Made by a program: the position numbers and the translations under genes
Source of the DNA: an uncultured Lachnospiraceae bacterium
Lineage (GTDB): Bacteria; Bacillota; Clostridia; Lachnospirales; Lachnospiraceae
DNA length: 33,873 bases
NCBI GenBank assembly: GCA_946535225.1
Contig: CAMNDJ010000014.1
Location: 1-33,873 of the forward strand
Reading direction: 5' to 3'
Notes under the pieces: generated by a model
The model's input: only the letters and a program-made list of their open reading frames with translations
What the model was told of the DNA's origin: nothing
Databases searched by the model: none
Part shown: in pieces, positions 8,773 through 16,905 of the stretch
Position numbering within the stretch: the first letter of the stretch is position 1
Layout: the number at the start of each line of letters is the position of its first letter

Positions 8773-8840
8773 GTCGCCGACAGGGCGTTGTCAGTTTAAG
8801 TTTAGCGGCGGCTCGCGGCGAGCAGGGTGCGACCCTGCCC
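8773..8840 (+). promoter_or_regulatory. GC-rich hairpin cluster before pilT, function unknown
   Basis: Between the rpsT terminator and pilT, 47 of the 70 bases at 8771-8840 are G or C, far above the surroundings. It contains GACA/TGTC (8779-8782 with 8789-8792), an alternative longer pairing CGCCG (8775-8779) with CGGCG (8806-8810), GCTCG/CGAGC (8811-8815 with 8819-8823), and a perfect seven-base stem GCAGGGT/ACCCTGC (8822-8828 with 8832-8838). No T-run follows, so it is not a normal terminator. It may be a cis-acting RNA of pilT or a dispersed palindromic repeat; it matches no riboswitch I recognise. No clear promoter is visible between it and pilT. Confidence 0.4.
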
Positions 8841-8878
8841 GATTCAAAAATCTTTATGTGAAGGGAAGGTTAGGGAGA

Positions 8879-9940
8879 ATGGCTAATTTCACTATCGAAC
8901 AGGTGCTGAGAGTTGCTGTGGAAGCCGGAGCGTCGGATGTTCATATCACTGTCGGCGTGCCGCCCAAGATGCGTGTCAACGGAAGATTGCTCGCCATGGA
9001 GTATGACAGGTTGATGCCTGATGATACCAAGGAACTTCTGTACAGCATCATGAATGATCAACAGATCCAGAAATTTACTGAAAAAGGTGAGCACGACTTC
9101 TCATACTCGCTTCCGGAACTCGGTCGTTACCGTGTAAATGCTTTCAGACAGCGTGGTACCTGTGCAATGGCACTTCGTCTTGTGAGCTCGGATGTGCCTT
9201 CTCCGGAATCGCTTGGTGTACCGGAGTCGGTTATAGATCTTTATAACAGAAAGAGAGGTCTGATCCTCGTTACGGGACCTACGGGTTCAGGTAAGTCAAC
9301 GACGCTTGCGGCTATCATAGACAGGATCAATCACAGACGTGATGCACATGTTATCACTCTGGAAGACCCTATAGAGTATCTGCACAGACATGACATGTCG
9401 ATCGTAAACCAGAGAGAGATCGGTCTGGACAGCCAGTCTTATGCAAATGCGTTAAGAGCAGCCTTAAGAGAAGATCCTGATGTTATCCTTGTGGGTGAGA
9501 TGCGTGACTTTGAGACCATATCCGTTGCCATAACAGCTGCGGAGACAGGTCATCTGGTCCTTTCCACACTGCATACGATCGGTGCGGCAAGTACGGTGGA
9601 CCGTGTCATCGACGTATTCCCGCCTCATCAGCAGCAGCAGATAAGAGTGCAGCTGGCTAACGTGTTAGAGGCCGTTATTTCGCAGCAGCTCATGCCTACT
9701 TCAGACGGTAAGGGCAGAGTAGCGGCATTTGAAGTACTCCATACCACTAATGCGGTCAAGAACCTTATAAGAGAAGGTAAGTCGCATCAGCTTACGAGCG
9801 TTATGCAGACAAACCGTAAGATGGGCATGATCACTATGGATGACTGCATACAGCAGATCTATTTTGCCAATAAGATCAGCAAGGAAACAGCGGTTCAGTT
9901 TGCGGTTGATCCGGATGCGATGGAGAATAAGCTATTCTGA
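8879..9940 (+). CDS. pilT: Type IV pilus retraction ATPase PilT
   Basis: A hexameric cytoplasmic ATPase that pulls type IV pili back by disassembling pilin, giving twitching movement and, in many bacteria, DNA uptake. From the ATG at 8879 it has 353 residues. The Walker A motif is GPTGSGKST at 133-141, the Asp box/Walker B region is DVILVGEMRD at 201-210, and the His box is HLVLSTLHT. NAVKNLIREGK at 291-301 matches the AIRNLIRE motif that marks PilT and separates it from the extension ATPases PilB/GspE. ATG 8879 is preferred to GTG 8858 because AAGGGAAGG (8861-8869) lies correctly before it. No other pilus gene lies in the window, so the pilus is encoded elsewhere. Confidence 0.93.
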   Translation: MANFTIEQVLRVAVEAGASDVHITVGVPPKMRVNGRLLAMEYDRLMPDDTKELLYSIMNDQQIQKFTEKGEHDFSYSLPELGRYRVNAFRQRGTCAMALRLVSSDVPSPESLGVPESVIDLYNRKRGLILVTGPTGSGKSTTLAAIIDRINHRRDAHVITLEDPIEYLHRHDMSIVNQREIGLDSQSYANALRAALREDPDVILVGEMRDFETISVAITAAETGHLVLSTLHTIGAASTVDRVIDVFPPHQQQQIRVQLANVLEAVISQQLMPTSDGKGRVAAFEVLHTTNAVKNLIREGKSHQLTSVMQTNRKMGMITMDDCIQQIYFANKISKETAVQFAVDPDAMENKLF

Positions 9941-9967
9941 TCATTAAATAAGACTAAAAGATCACAG

Positions 9968-9996
9968 GGATCGTCCTTATGGGACGATCCTTTTTT
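9968..9996 (+). terminator. Intrinsic terminator of pilT
   Basis: GGATCGTCC (9968-9976) pairs perfectly with GGACGATCC (9982-9990), loop TTATG, followed by six T (9991-9996). This is a strong stop for the pilT transcript. Confidence 0.93.
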
Positions 9997-10008
9997 CTTG
10001 CCCTGCCT

Positions 10009-10027
10009 AAGCCGTAGTGGCTTTTTT
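10009..10027 (+). terminator. Possible second, weak terminator after pilT
   Basis: AAGCC (10009-10013) pairs with GGCTT (10019-10023) around GTAGT, and the T-run extends to 10027. The stem is only five bases, so this would be a back-up stop at best. Confidence 0.3.
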
Positions 10028-10064
10028 GATAAAAAGGGCGGGCAGATCTTCTGACAGAATGTTA

Positions 10065-10093
10065 TTGACACCGCAAACTAGTTGTGCTATCTT
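10065..10093 (+). promoter_or_regulatory. Promoter of comM-dprA
   Basis: A perfect TTGACA (10065-10070), 17 bases, then TATCTT (10088-10093). It is placed after the pilT terminator and about 75 bases before comM, making comM and dprA a separate transcript. Confidence 0.72.
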
Positions 10094-10169
10094 AGACTCA
10101 CTTTATAAGTATCTTTTTCACTTGATTTTCCCATATTTATGAATTTAATGATGAGAATGGAGGGATTTT

Positions 10170-11714
10170 ATGTATTCTTCTGTCTGTTCCGGTGCGCTCA
10201 ACGGCATGTCTGCGTACATTGCCGACGTTGAAGTCGATACAACAAGAGGGCTGCCCGGATTTGATATGGTTGGAAAGCTGTCGGGTGAAGTAAAGGAAGC
10301 AAGGGAGAGAGTAAGGGTGGCACTTAAAAACTGTGATATGGATGTTCCTCCCCTTAAGATAACAGTAAATATATCACCTGCGGATATAAGTAAGTCGGGA
10401 ACGGCCTTTGATCTGCCCATTGCAGTGGGAATAATGGTATCCACGGGCAGGATACCGGCCGACAGATGTAAGGATATGATGCTTATCGGTGAGCTTGGCC
10501 TTATGGGGGACATAAGAGCGGTAAGCGGTGTACTGCCGATGGTCATCAAAGCCAGGGACAGCGGTATCGGCAGCTGTATGGTCCCGCAGGATAATGCCAT
10601 GGAAGCCGCTTATGTGAACGGGATCAGGATAATCGCGGTGAGAACACTCTCTGATGCTGTTGCTGCGCTTCTAAACGAAGAGATCTTAAATGAATTGGTT
10701 TTTCGCCGGGATGGCAGCGCTGTAAAGGAATGCAGGGAAGAAAAGAGATATGATTATGCCGACATGATAGGTCAGGAAGCCTGCATAAGGGCGGCGACGG
10801 TTGCGGCTGCGGGATTTCATCATATGCTCATATTCGGTCCTCCCGGAGCGGGTAAGACTATGATAGCCAAGAGACTGCCTTCGATCATGCAACCTTTGAA
10901 TGAAGCCGAGAGCCTTGAGGTATCGACGATATACAGTATCTCCGGGTTGCTTGACAAAGAACGGCCGTATATCACACAGAGGCCTTTTTTGAGTCCGCAC
11001 CATACCGCAACGGCAAGTTCCCTTGCCGGCGGAGGGGCTTATTCGCGACCGGGTATCATGTCACTAAGCCATAAGGGAATACTGTTCATGGACGAATTTC
11101 CTGAGTTTGACAGGGAGTGCATAGAGGTATTGAGGGAGCCCCTTGAAGATAAGAGGATACAGATATCCAGAGCAAGATCGACGTTGACTTATCCGGCTGA
11201 CTTTATGCTCGTTGCGGCATCCAATCCATGTCCGTGCGGCCATTATCCTGACAGAAATCTCTGTAACTGCTCCGACCGGATGATCGCCAGGTACAGGAGC
11301 CGGATATCGGCCCCCATAAAAGACAGGATAGATATCATTGTTTCGGCATCCAGAGTTGAAGCGGACAGGTTGATAGGCGATTCTGAGGATAAGCGGTCAA
11401 AAAAACGCAGGTCGACATCGAGCGCCGAACTGGCTGTTAAGGTAAGCAGGGCACTGAATATTCAGAGGGAGCGCTTTAGGGGCATGGAATTTGCATATAA
11501 CAGCGAGATCCCGTCGGGAAGCATTGAGAAATACTGCCGGCTGGGCAAGACAGAAACGGAATACATGAAGAATGTTTATGATGCCATGGAACTGACCGCC
11601 AGATCCTATCACAAGATACTCAAAGTAGCACGGACCATAGCCGACATTGATGAAAAGGAAGTGATAGGCATTGAACATTTGGGAGAAGCGATAAGCTACA
11701 GAGGTGATATATGA
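10170..11714 (+). CDS. comM: ComM/YifB-family AAA+ ATPase (Mg-chelatase-like)
   Basis: In Vibrio and relatives ComM is a hexameric helicase that moves branch points during integration of transforming DNA; the family (YifB) is also widespread in species not known to be competent. The 514-residue protein has the N-terminal Lon-like ChlI domain (about 1-165, ending in AVRTLSDAVAALL), then an AAA+ domain with Walker A GPPGAGKT at 223-230 and Walker B ILFMDEFPEF, a CPCGHYPDRNLCNC cysteine cluster, and the C-terminal Mg-chelatase-type helical domain ending ISYRG. All motifs appear intact. GGAGGG precedes the ATG. Its last four bases overlap the dprA start, so the two are translationally coupled. 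Confidence 0.92.
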   Translation: MYSSVCSGALNGMSAYIADVEVDTTRGLPGFDMVGKLSGEVKEARERVRVALKNCDMDVPPLKITVNISPADISKSGTAFDLPIAVGIMVSTGRIPADRCKDMMLIGELGLMGDIRAVSGVLPMVIKARDSGIGSCMVPQDNAMEAAYVNGIRIIAVRTLSDAVAALLNEEILNELVFRRDGSAVKECREEKRYDYADMIGQEACIRAATVAAAGFHHMLIFGPPGAGKTMIAKRLPSIMQPLNEAESLEVSTIYSISGLLDKERPYITQRPFLSPHHTATASSLAGGGAYSRPGIMSLSHKGILFMDEFPEFDRECIEVLREPLEDKRIQISRARSTLTYPADFMLVAASNPCPCGHYPDRNLCNCSDRMIARYRSRISAPIKDRIDIIVSASRVEADRLIGDSEDKRSKKRRSTSSAELAVKVSRALNIQRERFRGMEFAYNSEIPSGSIEKYCRLGKTETEYMKNVYDAMELTARSYHKILKVARTIADIDEKEVIGIEHLGEAISYRGDI

Positions 11715-12733
11715 ACGGTATAACAAACGAATTAATTAAAAGAGAAATTAATTATTTAACACGTGAAGATGACGGATTTCCTGAGAGGCTAAAACGTATA
11801 CCGTCTTCACCGAAGGGAATATACTATATGGGTGAATTGCCCGATGAGAATGTTCCGAGTGTCGCGATAATCGGAGCCAGGAACTGTTCCGGATACGGAA
11901 GGCAGATGGCGAGAGAATTTGCGTTGGAGATCGCAGGGGCCGGAATACAGGTGATAAGCGGTATGGCGATGGGAGTAGACGGGATCGCCCAGAATGCGGC
12001 CTTATCTGCAGGAGGAAGATCATTTGCCGTTTTGGGAGGCGGAGTGGATATATGCTATCCTGCGGAGAATGCCAAATTGTATGAAAGATTATTGGATAAC
12101 GGTGCGGTCATAAGCGAATATGCGCCGGGAACGCCAACGATAGGAAGAAACTTTGCCAGCAGGAACAGGATAATATCGGGTCTGTCCGATGCAGTGCTTG
12201 TAATAGAGGCCAGGCAGCGCAGCGGTACACTGATAACCGTGGGTTTTGCACTGGATCAGGGCAAGGACGTGTATGCGCTTCCGGGAAGGGTAAATGATTC
12301 CTTGAGTCTTGGGTGCAATGAACTGATAAAGGATGGTGCATATCCGCTCATAAGGCCCTATGATTTTGTCTGTGAGTTCATGGACAGATATGCGATGCTA
12401 AGGTCCGAAGACGGTAATGAGCCGCATGACGATGAAAAAAGATTGTTGAAGAAGACGGTAAATGATGTAAAGGCTACGGATATCAGACGATTCGACATAA
12501 ATGCGGGTAAGAAACAAGGGGGCAGATCTGAGGGTCTCAGATTCCTCTCGACGAAAGAGAGGCTTATAATCTCGGTACTTGACCACAGACCCAAGACGGT
12601 AAGCGAGATATTCTACGATCTGAGTGACAGAGATGACATCTCGATCACGGAATTGCTGGGATTGTTGACGGATATGACGGTCAAACATAAGATCGACTGC
12701 ATAGACGGCATGAATTACTGTATCCGCTCATAG
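11711..12733 (+). CDS. dprA: DNA-processing protein DprA
   Basis: DprA binds incoming single-stranded DNA and loads RecA onto it during natural transformation. The Rossmann-like core shows GARNCSGYGRQMA, SGMAMGVDGIAQNAAL, AVLGGGVDICYPAENAKLY, and SRNRIISGLSDAVLVIEA followed by SGTLITVGFALDQGKDVYALPG, the full set of DprA signatures. Residues about 275-340 look like the C-terminal winged-helix domain found in many DprA proteins. The 340-residue length is slightly short but normal. The start ATG lies inside the stop of comM (ATGA overlap). In many clostridia topA follows dprA; here a convergent EAL gene follows instead. Confidence 0.95.
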   Translation: MNGITNELIKREINYLTREDDGFPERLKRIPSSPKGIYYMGELPDENVPSVAIIGARNCSGYGRQMAREFALEIAGAGIQVISGMAMGVDGIAQNAALSAGGRSFAVLGGGVDICYPAENAKLYERLLDNGAVISEYAPGTPTIGRNFASRNRIISGLSDAVLVIEARQRSGTLITVGFALDQGKDVYALPGRVNDSLSLGCNELIKDGAYPLIRPYDFVCEFMDRYAMLRSEDGNEPHDDEKRLLKKTVNDVKATDIRRFDINAGKKQGGRSEGLRFLSTKERLIISVLDHRPKTVSEIFYDLSDRDDISITELLGLLTDMTVKHKIDCIDGMNYCIRS

Positions 12734-12745
12734 CAATATATACGG

Positions 12746-12790
12746 ATGTGTCGGTCTGATCCGTTCCTTATGACAGTCAGATCGACATAT
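12746..12790. repeat. Inverted repeat between convergent dprA and EAL genes
   Basis: Positions 12746-12759 can pair with 12777-12790 over 14 base pairs (two of them G-U in RNA), core TGTCG-GTCTGA with TCAGAT-CGACA. The right arm includes the stop codon and last codons of the EAL gene. It lies just where two convergent transcripts meet, so a termination role is likely, but neither strand has a good T-run. Confidence 0.4.
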
Positions 12791-14465
12791 CATATTTGCC
12801 GATCTTAAGACGCTCGGTAAAAGCATCCGGCGCAAGAGGCTTGTCATAATAGAAGCCTTGTATCAGATAACAGCCGACCTTATTCATGAAATCAAGCTGT
12901 TCCTTTCGTTCAACGCCTTCGGTGATCACTTCTACTCCGAGCATGGTCGCCATATGGATGATATCAGAGAGGATTATCTCGTCGTTTCTTGAGAATACGT
13001 CATTATCTATGAAAGAACGGTCTATCTTAAGAGTGTTGATCTTGAAGTTACGAAGCGTACTGAGGGATGAATAACCCGAACCGAAATCGTCGATAGCCGT
13101 AGATATCCCCATTTCGCTCAAACGTTCCAGGAATTCTATCATAATATCGTGCTCAGCCTCATCGGTTGTCTCGGTTATCTCGATCTGGATATATTTATGG
13201 TCTATTTCATACTTATCTATTATATCGCAGATCTGGTAAGGAAGAGTATGGTCATCCAGATCTTTACGGGATATATTGACCGAAACGGTCACCGGAGATA
13301 AACCGGCTTTGATCCAGCGTCTGATGTCGAGACAGGTATTCTCAAGAACATAGAGATCCAGAGCCTTAATGGCACCTTCTCTCTCAAGGATAGGGACAAA
13401 AGCGCAAGGAGAGATGATCTCTTCACCGTGTATCCAGCGAACCAAAGCCTCGGCGCCTGCGAGCGAATTGTCTCGTGAATCGACTTTGGGCTGATAGAAC
13501 ACTGTGAATTCTTTGGCCCTTATGGCTGTCGGGAAACTCTCCAACACCTTTTTCTGCTCTGAGATATGGAACAGAAGCTCGTCAGATACGTGGCAGATCT
13601 GCTGATGTAGCACATTTTTTGCGGCATTCATAGCCATTGCCGGAAGTGAGATGATCTCGCTCAACTCCTTGAATGCACCATCTATATGCCAGATGCCTAT
13701 GGTCGAATTGAGTTTGACGGGTATTTCCTTATCGCCTTTTTCGGCAGTTACATTTACGTCCTGAAGGAGACTGACAAATGTTGCATAATGCGCCTTCTTG
13801 ATGAGTGCAACGAAATTATCGCCGCCTAAATGAGCGACTATCTCCTCGGGGTCGGCAAACCCTGCAACGCTATGGGCGTACTGACGTATCATTTCATCGC
13901 CCTGTTTGAATCCGAACTTCTTGCTGACAAGTCCGAAACCTTTGATATTAAAATAATATGAATCATATTCGAAAAGTCTGCCGGACTGTAATATCTGTGC
14001 AGCCCTTGCCATATAACCGCCTGAGTTGGGAAGTCCGGTCATATACTGGGTAAGAGTTCCTTTTTTGATCATCTCGCCAAAACGAAGCCTTCCGAAGAAG
14101 AAATATGAGATCGTAGAGAAAAGTTCTATCTCTCTAAGTGCCTGGGGATCAAATTCAACTCCTGCAGCGGGATAAGTATAAGAAATAACGTATTCGTCAC
14201 TGTTATTCATATATTTCTGCATAACGGGTTCGCCCAAAGCGGCGACATCCGTATCTTCGTAAATGACGATATTTCTGCTGACGATGGGGGCATCATTTCT
14301 GTTAGGAGAAGCAGCGTCTTGACGGAAGTGTGTCTCTATCATAAGCTTGGCTATGCCGTATTCCCCGGCATAAACGGCTGCCGCCTGCTTGAAACTCTCC
14401 ATGTCCTGCTGTTTACCATCTGTTAATGTATGGCAGAAATTCAATAGTGAATCGATAACTGACAT
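12777..14465 (-). CDS. Cyclic-di-GMP phosphodiesterase, degenerate GGDEF plus EAL
   Basis: This 562-residue protein should degrade cyclic-di-GMP to pGpG. Residues 1-130 are a soluble domain I do not recognise. A GGDEF-like domain covers about 140-290, but its active site reads GGDNF at 214-218, so cyclase activity is unlikely; such domains sometimes bind GTP and regulate the attached EAL. The EAL domain covers about 305-555. Its motif is EALVRW at 339-344, and the other metal and catalytic residues are present in SVNIS, QIEITET, IDDFGSG, LKIDRSFI, VITEGVE and LIQGFYYDKPL. There are no membrane segments. GAGGT lies seven bases before its ATG, and a promoter is visible further upstream. It probably opposes the cyclase at 180-1301. 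Confidence 0.93.
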   Translation of the reverse strand: MSVIDSLLNFCHTLTDGKQQDMESFKQAAAVYAGEYGIAKLMIETHFRQDAASPNRNDAPIVSRNIVIYEDTDVAALGEPVMQKYMNNSDEYVISYTYPAAGVEFDPQALREIELFSTISYFFFGRLRFGEMIKKGTLTQYMTGLPNSGGYMARAAQILQSGRLFEYDSYYFNIKGFGLVSKKFGFKQGDEMIRQYAHSVAGFADPEEIVAHLGGDNFVALIKKAHYATFVSLLQDVNVTAEKGDKEIPVKLNSTIGIWHIDGAFKELSEIISLPAMAMNAAKNVLHQQICHVSDELLFHISEQKKVLESFPTAIRAKEFTVFYQPKVDSRDNSLAGAEALVRWIHGEEIISPCAFVPILEREGAIKALDLYVLENTCLDIRRWIKAGLSPVTVSVNISRKDLDDHTLPYQICDIIDKYEIDHKYIQIEITETTDEAEHDIMIEFLERLSEMGISTAIDDFGSGYSSLSTLRNFKINTLKIDRSFIDNDVFSRNDEIILSDIIHMATMLGVEVITEGVERKEQLDFMNKVGCYLIQGFYYDKPLAPDAFTERLKIGKYDMSI

Positions 14466-14537
14466 AAATAACCTCTTATACGGTCTGTCCCGACCAAATA
14501 TCCCTTATACATTATGTATCTGCACCGTCAGTTGATA

Positions 14538-14566
14538 ATTATATAGGAATTAAGTAACAAAAACAA
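14538..14566 (-). promoter_or_regulatory. Promoter of the EAL phosphodiesterase gene
   Basis: On the - strand, TTGTTT (14566-14561), a 17-base spacer, then a perfect TATAAT (14543-14538). The leader of about 65 bases includes GGTC/GACC, which can pair around GGGACA (14490-14503 region). No match to known cyclic-di-GMP riboswitch consensus is seen. Confidence 0.65.
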
Positions 14567-14612
14567 GTATTTTTCAACACCAAATACTATGGGTGCAAAG
14601 CATTATTTCTTC

Positions 14613-14666
14613 TTGTTACAACGGGTATGATTTGGTAGAATATGGAAGAGTGTGATTTGGTATAAT
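14613..14666 (+). promoter_or_regulatory. Duplicated extended -10 promoters upstream of ptb
   Basis: The first promoter is TTGTTA (14613-14618), 17 bases, TAGAAT (14636-14641), with TGG directly before the -10. The second is TATAAT (14661-14666), again with TGG before it, giving an extended -10 (TGnTATAAT) but no good -35. The two -10 boxes lie 25 bases apart because they are carried by a direct repeat. Confidence 0.6.
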
Positions 14667-14676
14667 ATGGAAGAGT
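14628..14676 (+). repeat. 24-base direct repeat with period 25 in the ptb upstream region
   Basis: Copy one is 14628-14651 and copy two 14653-14676. They begin TGATTTGGTA and end ATATGGAAGAGT, differing at one base (G versus T at the third position of the -10 box). Each copy contains an extended -10 element. It could be a slippage duplication or a paired operator site. Confidence 0.85.
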
Positions 14677-14680
14677 TCTT

Positions 14681-14709
14681 TTGACTCATTACATGGGTAG
14701 TGGTATCAT
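14681..14709 (+). promoter_or_regulatory. Third and strongest candidate promoter of ptb-buk
   Basis: TTGACT (14681-14686), 17 bases, TATCAT (14704-14709), with TGG just before the -10, so both a good -35 and an extended -10 are present. The predicted leader of about 115 bases contains a hairpin GCTTA/TAAGC (14759-14763 with 14768-14772). CGGAGGA (14818-14824) is the ribosome binding site. The remainder of the 364-base gap has no gene that I can support. Confidence 0.68.
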
Positions 14710-14829
14710 TTAAGTTCAGGGCTGTTAAGGCGCACCCGTTCACTGACAGCGAACGAGAGCTTAGTATTAAGCCGGCATACCCATAAAATAGTTAAATCAT
14801 CAAACAATACAAATAAACGGAGGACCAAA

Positions 14830-15750
14830 ATGAGTGATTCAAGCAGCAGATCATTTGATGATCTATTATCGAGAGTTGGACAGGCAGGACTTAAGAAACT
14901 GTCCGTAGCCGTAGCACAGGACAAGGCGGTTTTGGAGGCTGTCAAGGTAGCCAAGGATAGAGGCATAGCAGATGCCATCCTCGTCGGTGATGCTGATGAG
15001 ATAGGTAAGATCGCATCCGAGATCGGCATGGATATCAGCCAGTACAGAGTGATAGACGAAAAGGACATAGTTGAGGCATCTCTTAAGGCTGTTAAGTTAG
15101 TACATGACGGTGAGGCAGACATGTACATGAAGGGACTTCTTCCTACGGGAACATTCCTTAAGAGCGTGCTCAACAAGGAAGTGGGACTCCGTACAGGCAA
15201 GCCTCTTTCACACGTGTGTGTATTTGAGATACCCGGTATCGACAGGCTTCTTTTCCTTACCGACGTGGCTTTTATGCCCTATCCGACAGTGGAAGACAAG
15301 AAATGCATGATCGAATATACGGTAGATGTTGCCAAGGCCTGCGGAGTAACGAATCCCAAGGTTGCAGTACTTGCGGCTCTTGAGACTGTCAATGAAAAAA
15401 TGCCCGCGACTGTGGATGCTGCAGAACTCACACGCATGAATGAAGCAGGCGAGATCAAGGACTGCACGGTAGACGGACCTCTTTCACTTGATATAGCCCT
15501 GTATAAGGAAGCTGCAGAAGAGAAGGGTGCGCTTGACAGACGTGTGGCAGGGGATGCGGATATCCTCGTTTTCCCGGACATCCACGCAGGCAACCTTACA
15601 TACAAGGCTATCGTACATATGGTACCCTGTAAGAACGGAAACATCCTTACGGGAACAAAGGCGCCGGTCATCTTAACGTCGAGATCCGATACCGTAGACG
15701 TAAAGGTTAATTCGATCGCACTGGCTGCACTTGTATCAAGCAGCCTGTAA
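14830..15750 (+). CDS. ptb: Phosphate butyryltransferase
   Basis: Converts butyryl-CoA and phosphate to butyryl phosphate and CoA, the step before butyrate kinase in fermentative butyrate formation. The 306-residue protein belongs to the phosphate acetyl/butyryltransferase family: DADMYMKGLLPT-like block (EADMYMKGLLPTGTFLKSVL), then FLTDVAFMPYPTVEDK, and the C-terminal ADILVFPDIHAGNLTYK block, which are typical of Ptb. Its length and the adjacent butyrate kinase favour Ptb over Pta. It is the first gene of a transcript with multiple promoter candidates; buk follows after 48 bases. Family members can act on other acyl groups, so the exact chain length preference is inferred from context. Confidence 0.93.
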   Translation: MSDSSSRSFDDLLSRVGQAGLKKLSVAVAQDKAVLEAVKVAKDRGIADAILVGDADEIGKIASEIGMDISQYRVIDEKDIVEASLKAVKLVHDGEADMYMKGLLPTGTFLKSVLNKEVGLRTGKPLSHVCVFEIPGIDRLLFLTDVAFMPYPTVEDKKCMIEYTVDVAKACGVTNPKVAVLAALETVNEKMPATVDAAELTRMNEAGEIKDCTVDGPLSLDIALYKEAAEEKGALDRRVAGDADILVFPDIHAGNLTYKAIVHMVPCKNGNILTGTKAPVILTSRSDTVDVKVNSIALAALVSSSL

Positions 15751-15798
15751 GTTAAATCAGCGAAGTAACAGCGCATACGATCAGGAAAGGAAGAGAAA

Positions 15799-16866
15799 AT
15801 GAGTATAAAGAGTCTTATTATCAACCCGGGTTCAACATCTACCAAGATAGGTGTCTTTGAAGACGAGAATCTCCTGTTTGAGGAGACTCTCCGCCATTCC
15901 ACAGAGGAGATAGGCAGATATGCTTCCATCGTGGATCAGAAGGATTTCCGCAAGGATATAATAATGAACCTTCTTAAGGAAAAGAACTTTGATATCAATT
16001 CACTTAATATGATAGTCGGAAGAGGCGGAATGCTAAAGCCCATCCCCGGCGGAACTTACAAGGTAACGGATGATCTGCTTCATGATCTTGAGATCGGCAA
16101 GCAGGGACAGCACGCTTCAAACCTCGGCGGAATATTAGCAAGGGAGATAGGTGATGAGATAGGTGTTCCCAGCTTCATAGTGGATCCCGTGGTCGTTGAT
16201 GAGCTCTGCGATATCGCAAGATATTCAGGAGTACCTGAACTTCCCCGTACCAGTGTGTTCCATGCTCTCAACCAGAAGGCTGTAGCCAAGAGATATGCAA
16301 AAGAGAATAACAAGGCTTATGACAGCCTTGATCTTATCGTGGTGCATATGGGAGGAGGAGTATCGGTAGGTGCTCATCATTTAGGACAGGTCATCGATGT
16401 GTTCAATGCTCTGGACGGTGACGGCGCATTCTCTCCCGAGCGTGCAGGCGCAGCTCCTTCAGGTGCACTCATCAAGATGTGCTTCTCAGGCAAATATACA
16501 GAGGCCGAAGTATACAAGAAGTTCGTGGGTGGCGGAGGATTTAACGCATACCTTGGAACAAACGATATGAGAGATGTAGACAAGATGGTCGATAGCGGCG
16601 ATGCCAAGGCCAAGGAGGCAAGAGATGCCTTTATATTCCAGGTAAGCAAAAATATCGGATCGATGTCTGCTGTACTTAAGGGTAAGGTTGATGCCATTGT
16701 TGTTACCGGCGGTATCGCTTATGACAAGGCAGTTGTATCAGGTCTTAAGGAGGCTTGTGAGTGGATCGCTCCTTTCACGGTATATCCGGGTGAAGATGAA
16801 CTGCTCGCACTTGTACAGGGCGGACTGCGCGTGATGAACGGTGAAGAGCAGGCCAAGGAATATTAA
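15799..16866 (+). CDS. buk: Butyrate kinase
   Basis: Transfers phosphate from butyryl phosphate to ADP, giving butyrate and ATP. The 355-residue protein is of the acetokinase (ASKHA) fold: the phosphate-binding start is NPGSTST at 9-15, followed by [12 protein letters not shown] and the [14 protein letters not shown] block, and GGIAYD near the C-terminus. All family blocks are in place and the length is typical. An AGGAAAGGAAG site precedes the ATG. With ptb it gives the kinase route to butyrate, used by some Lachnospiraceae (others use butyryl-CoA:acetate CoA-transferase). secA follows only 39 bases later with no terminator between. Confidence 0.95.
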   Translation: MSIKSLIINPGSTSTKIGVFEDENLLFEETLRHSTEEIGRYASIVDQKDFRKDIIMNLLKEKNFDINSLNMIVGRGGMLKPIPGGTYKVTDDLLHDLEIGKQGQHASNLGGILAREIGDEIGVPSFIVDPVVVDELCDIARYSGVPELPRTSVFHALNQKAVAKRYAKENNKAYDSLDLIVVHMGGGVSVGAHHLGQVIDVFNALDGDGAFSPERAGAAPSGALIKMCFSGKYTEAEVYKKFVGGGGFNAYLGTNDMRDVDKMVDSGDAKAKEARDAFIFQVSKNIGSMSAVLKGKVDAIVVTGGIAYDKAVVSGLKEACEWIAPFTVYPGEDELLALVQGGLRVMNGEEQAKEY

Positions 16867-16905
16867 ATCAGAAATTAATTATTTAGCAACAAACCAAGGA
16901 GTTCT

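Noticed and set aside
10145..10600. 151-codon - strand frame over comM
   Set aside because: Antisense shadow with low-complexity Ser/Leu composition; comM has full family motifs on the other strand.
11711..11760. AT-rich AATTAATT patches shared with 16871 and 29291 as a dispersed repeat
   Set aside because: Matches are short, AT-only and partly within coding sequence, so chance similarity is enough.
14490..14830. Cyclic-di-GMP riboswitch in the EAL/ptb intergenic region
   Set aside because: I looked for the conserved GEMM-type blocks on both strands because of the phosphodiesterase gene and found none.
15279..15929. 216-codon - strand open frame over ptb and buk
   Set aside because: Serine/alanine-rich shadow of two well-identified genes; no ribosome binding site or domain.
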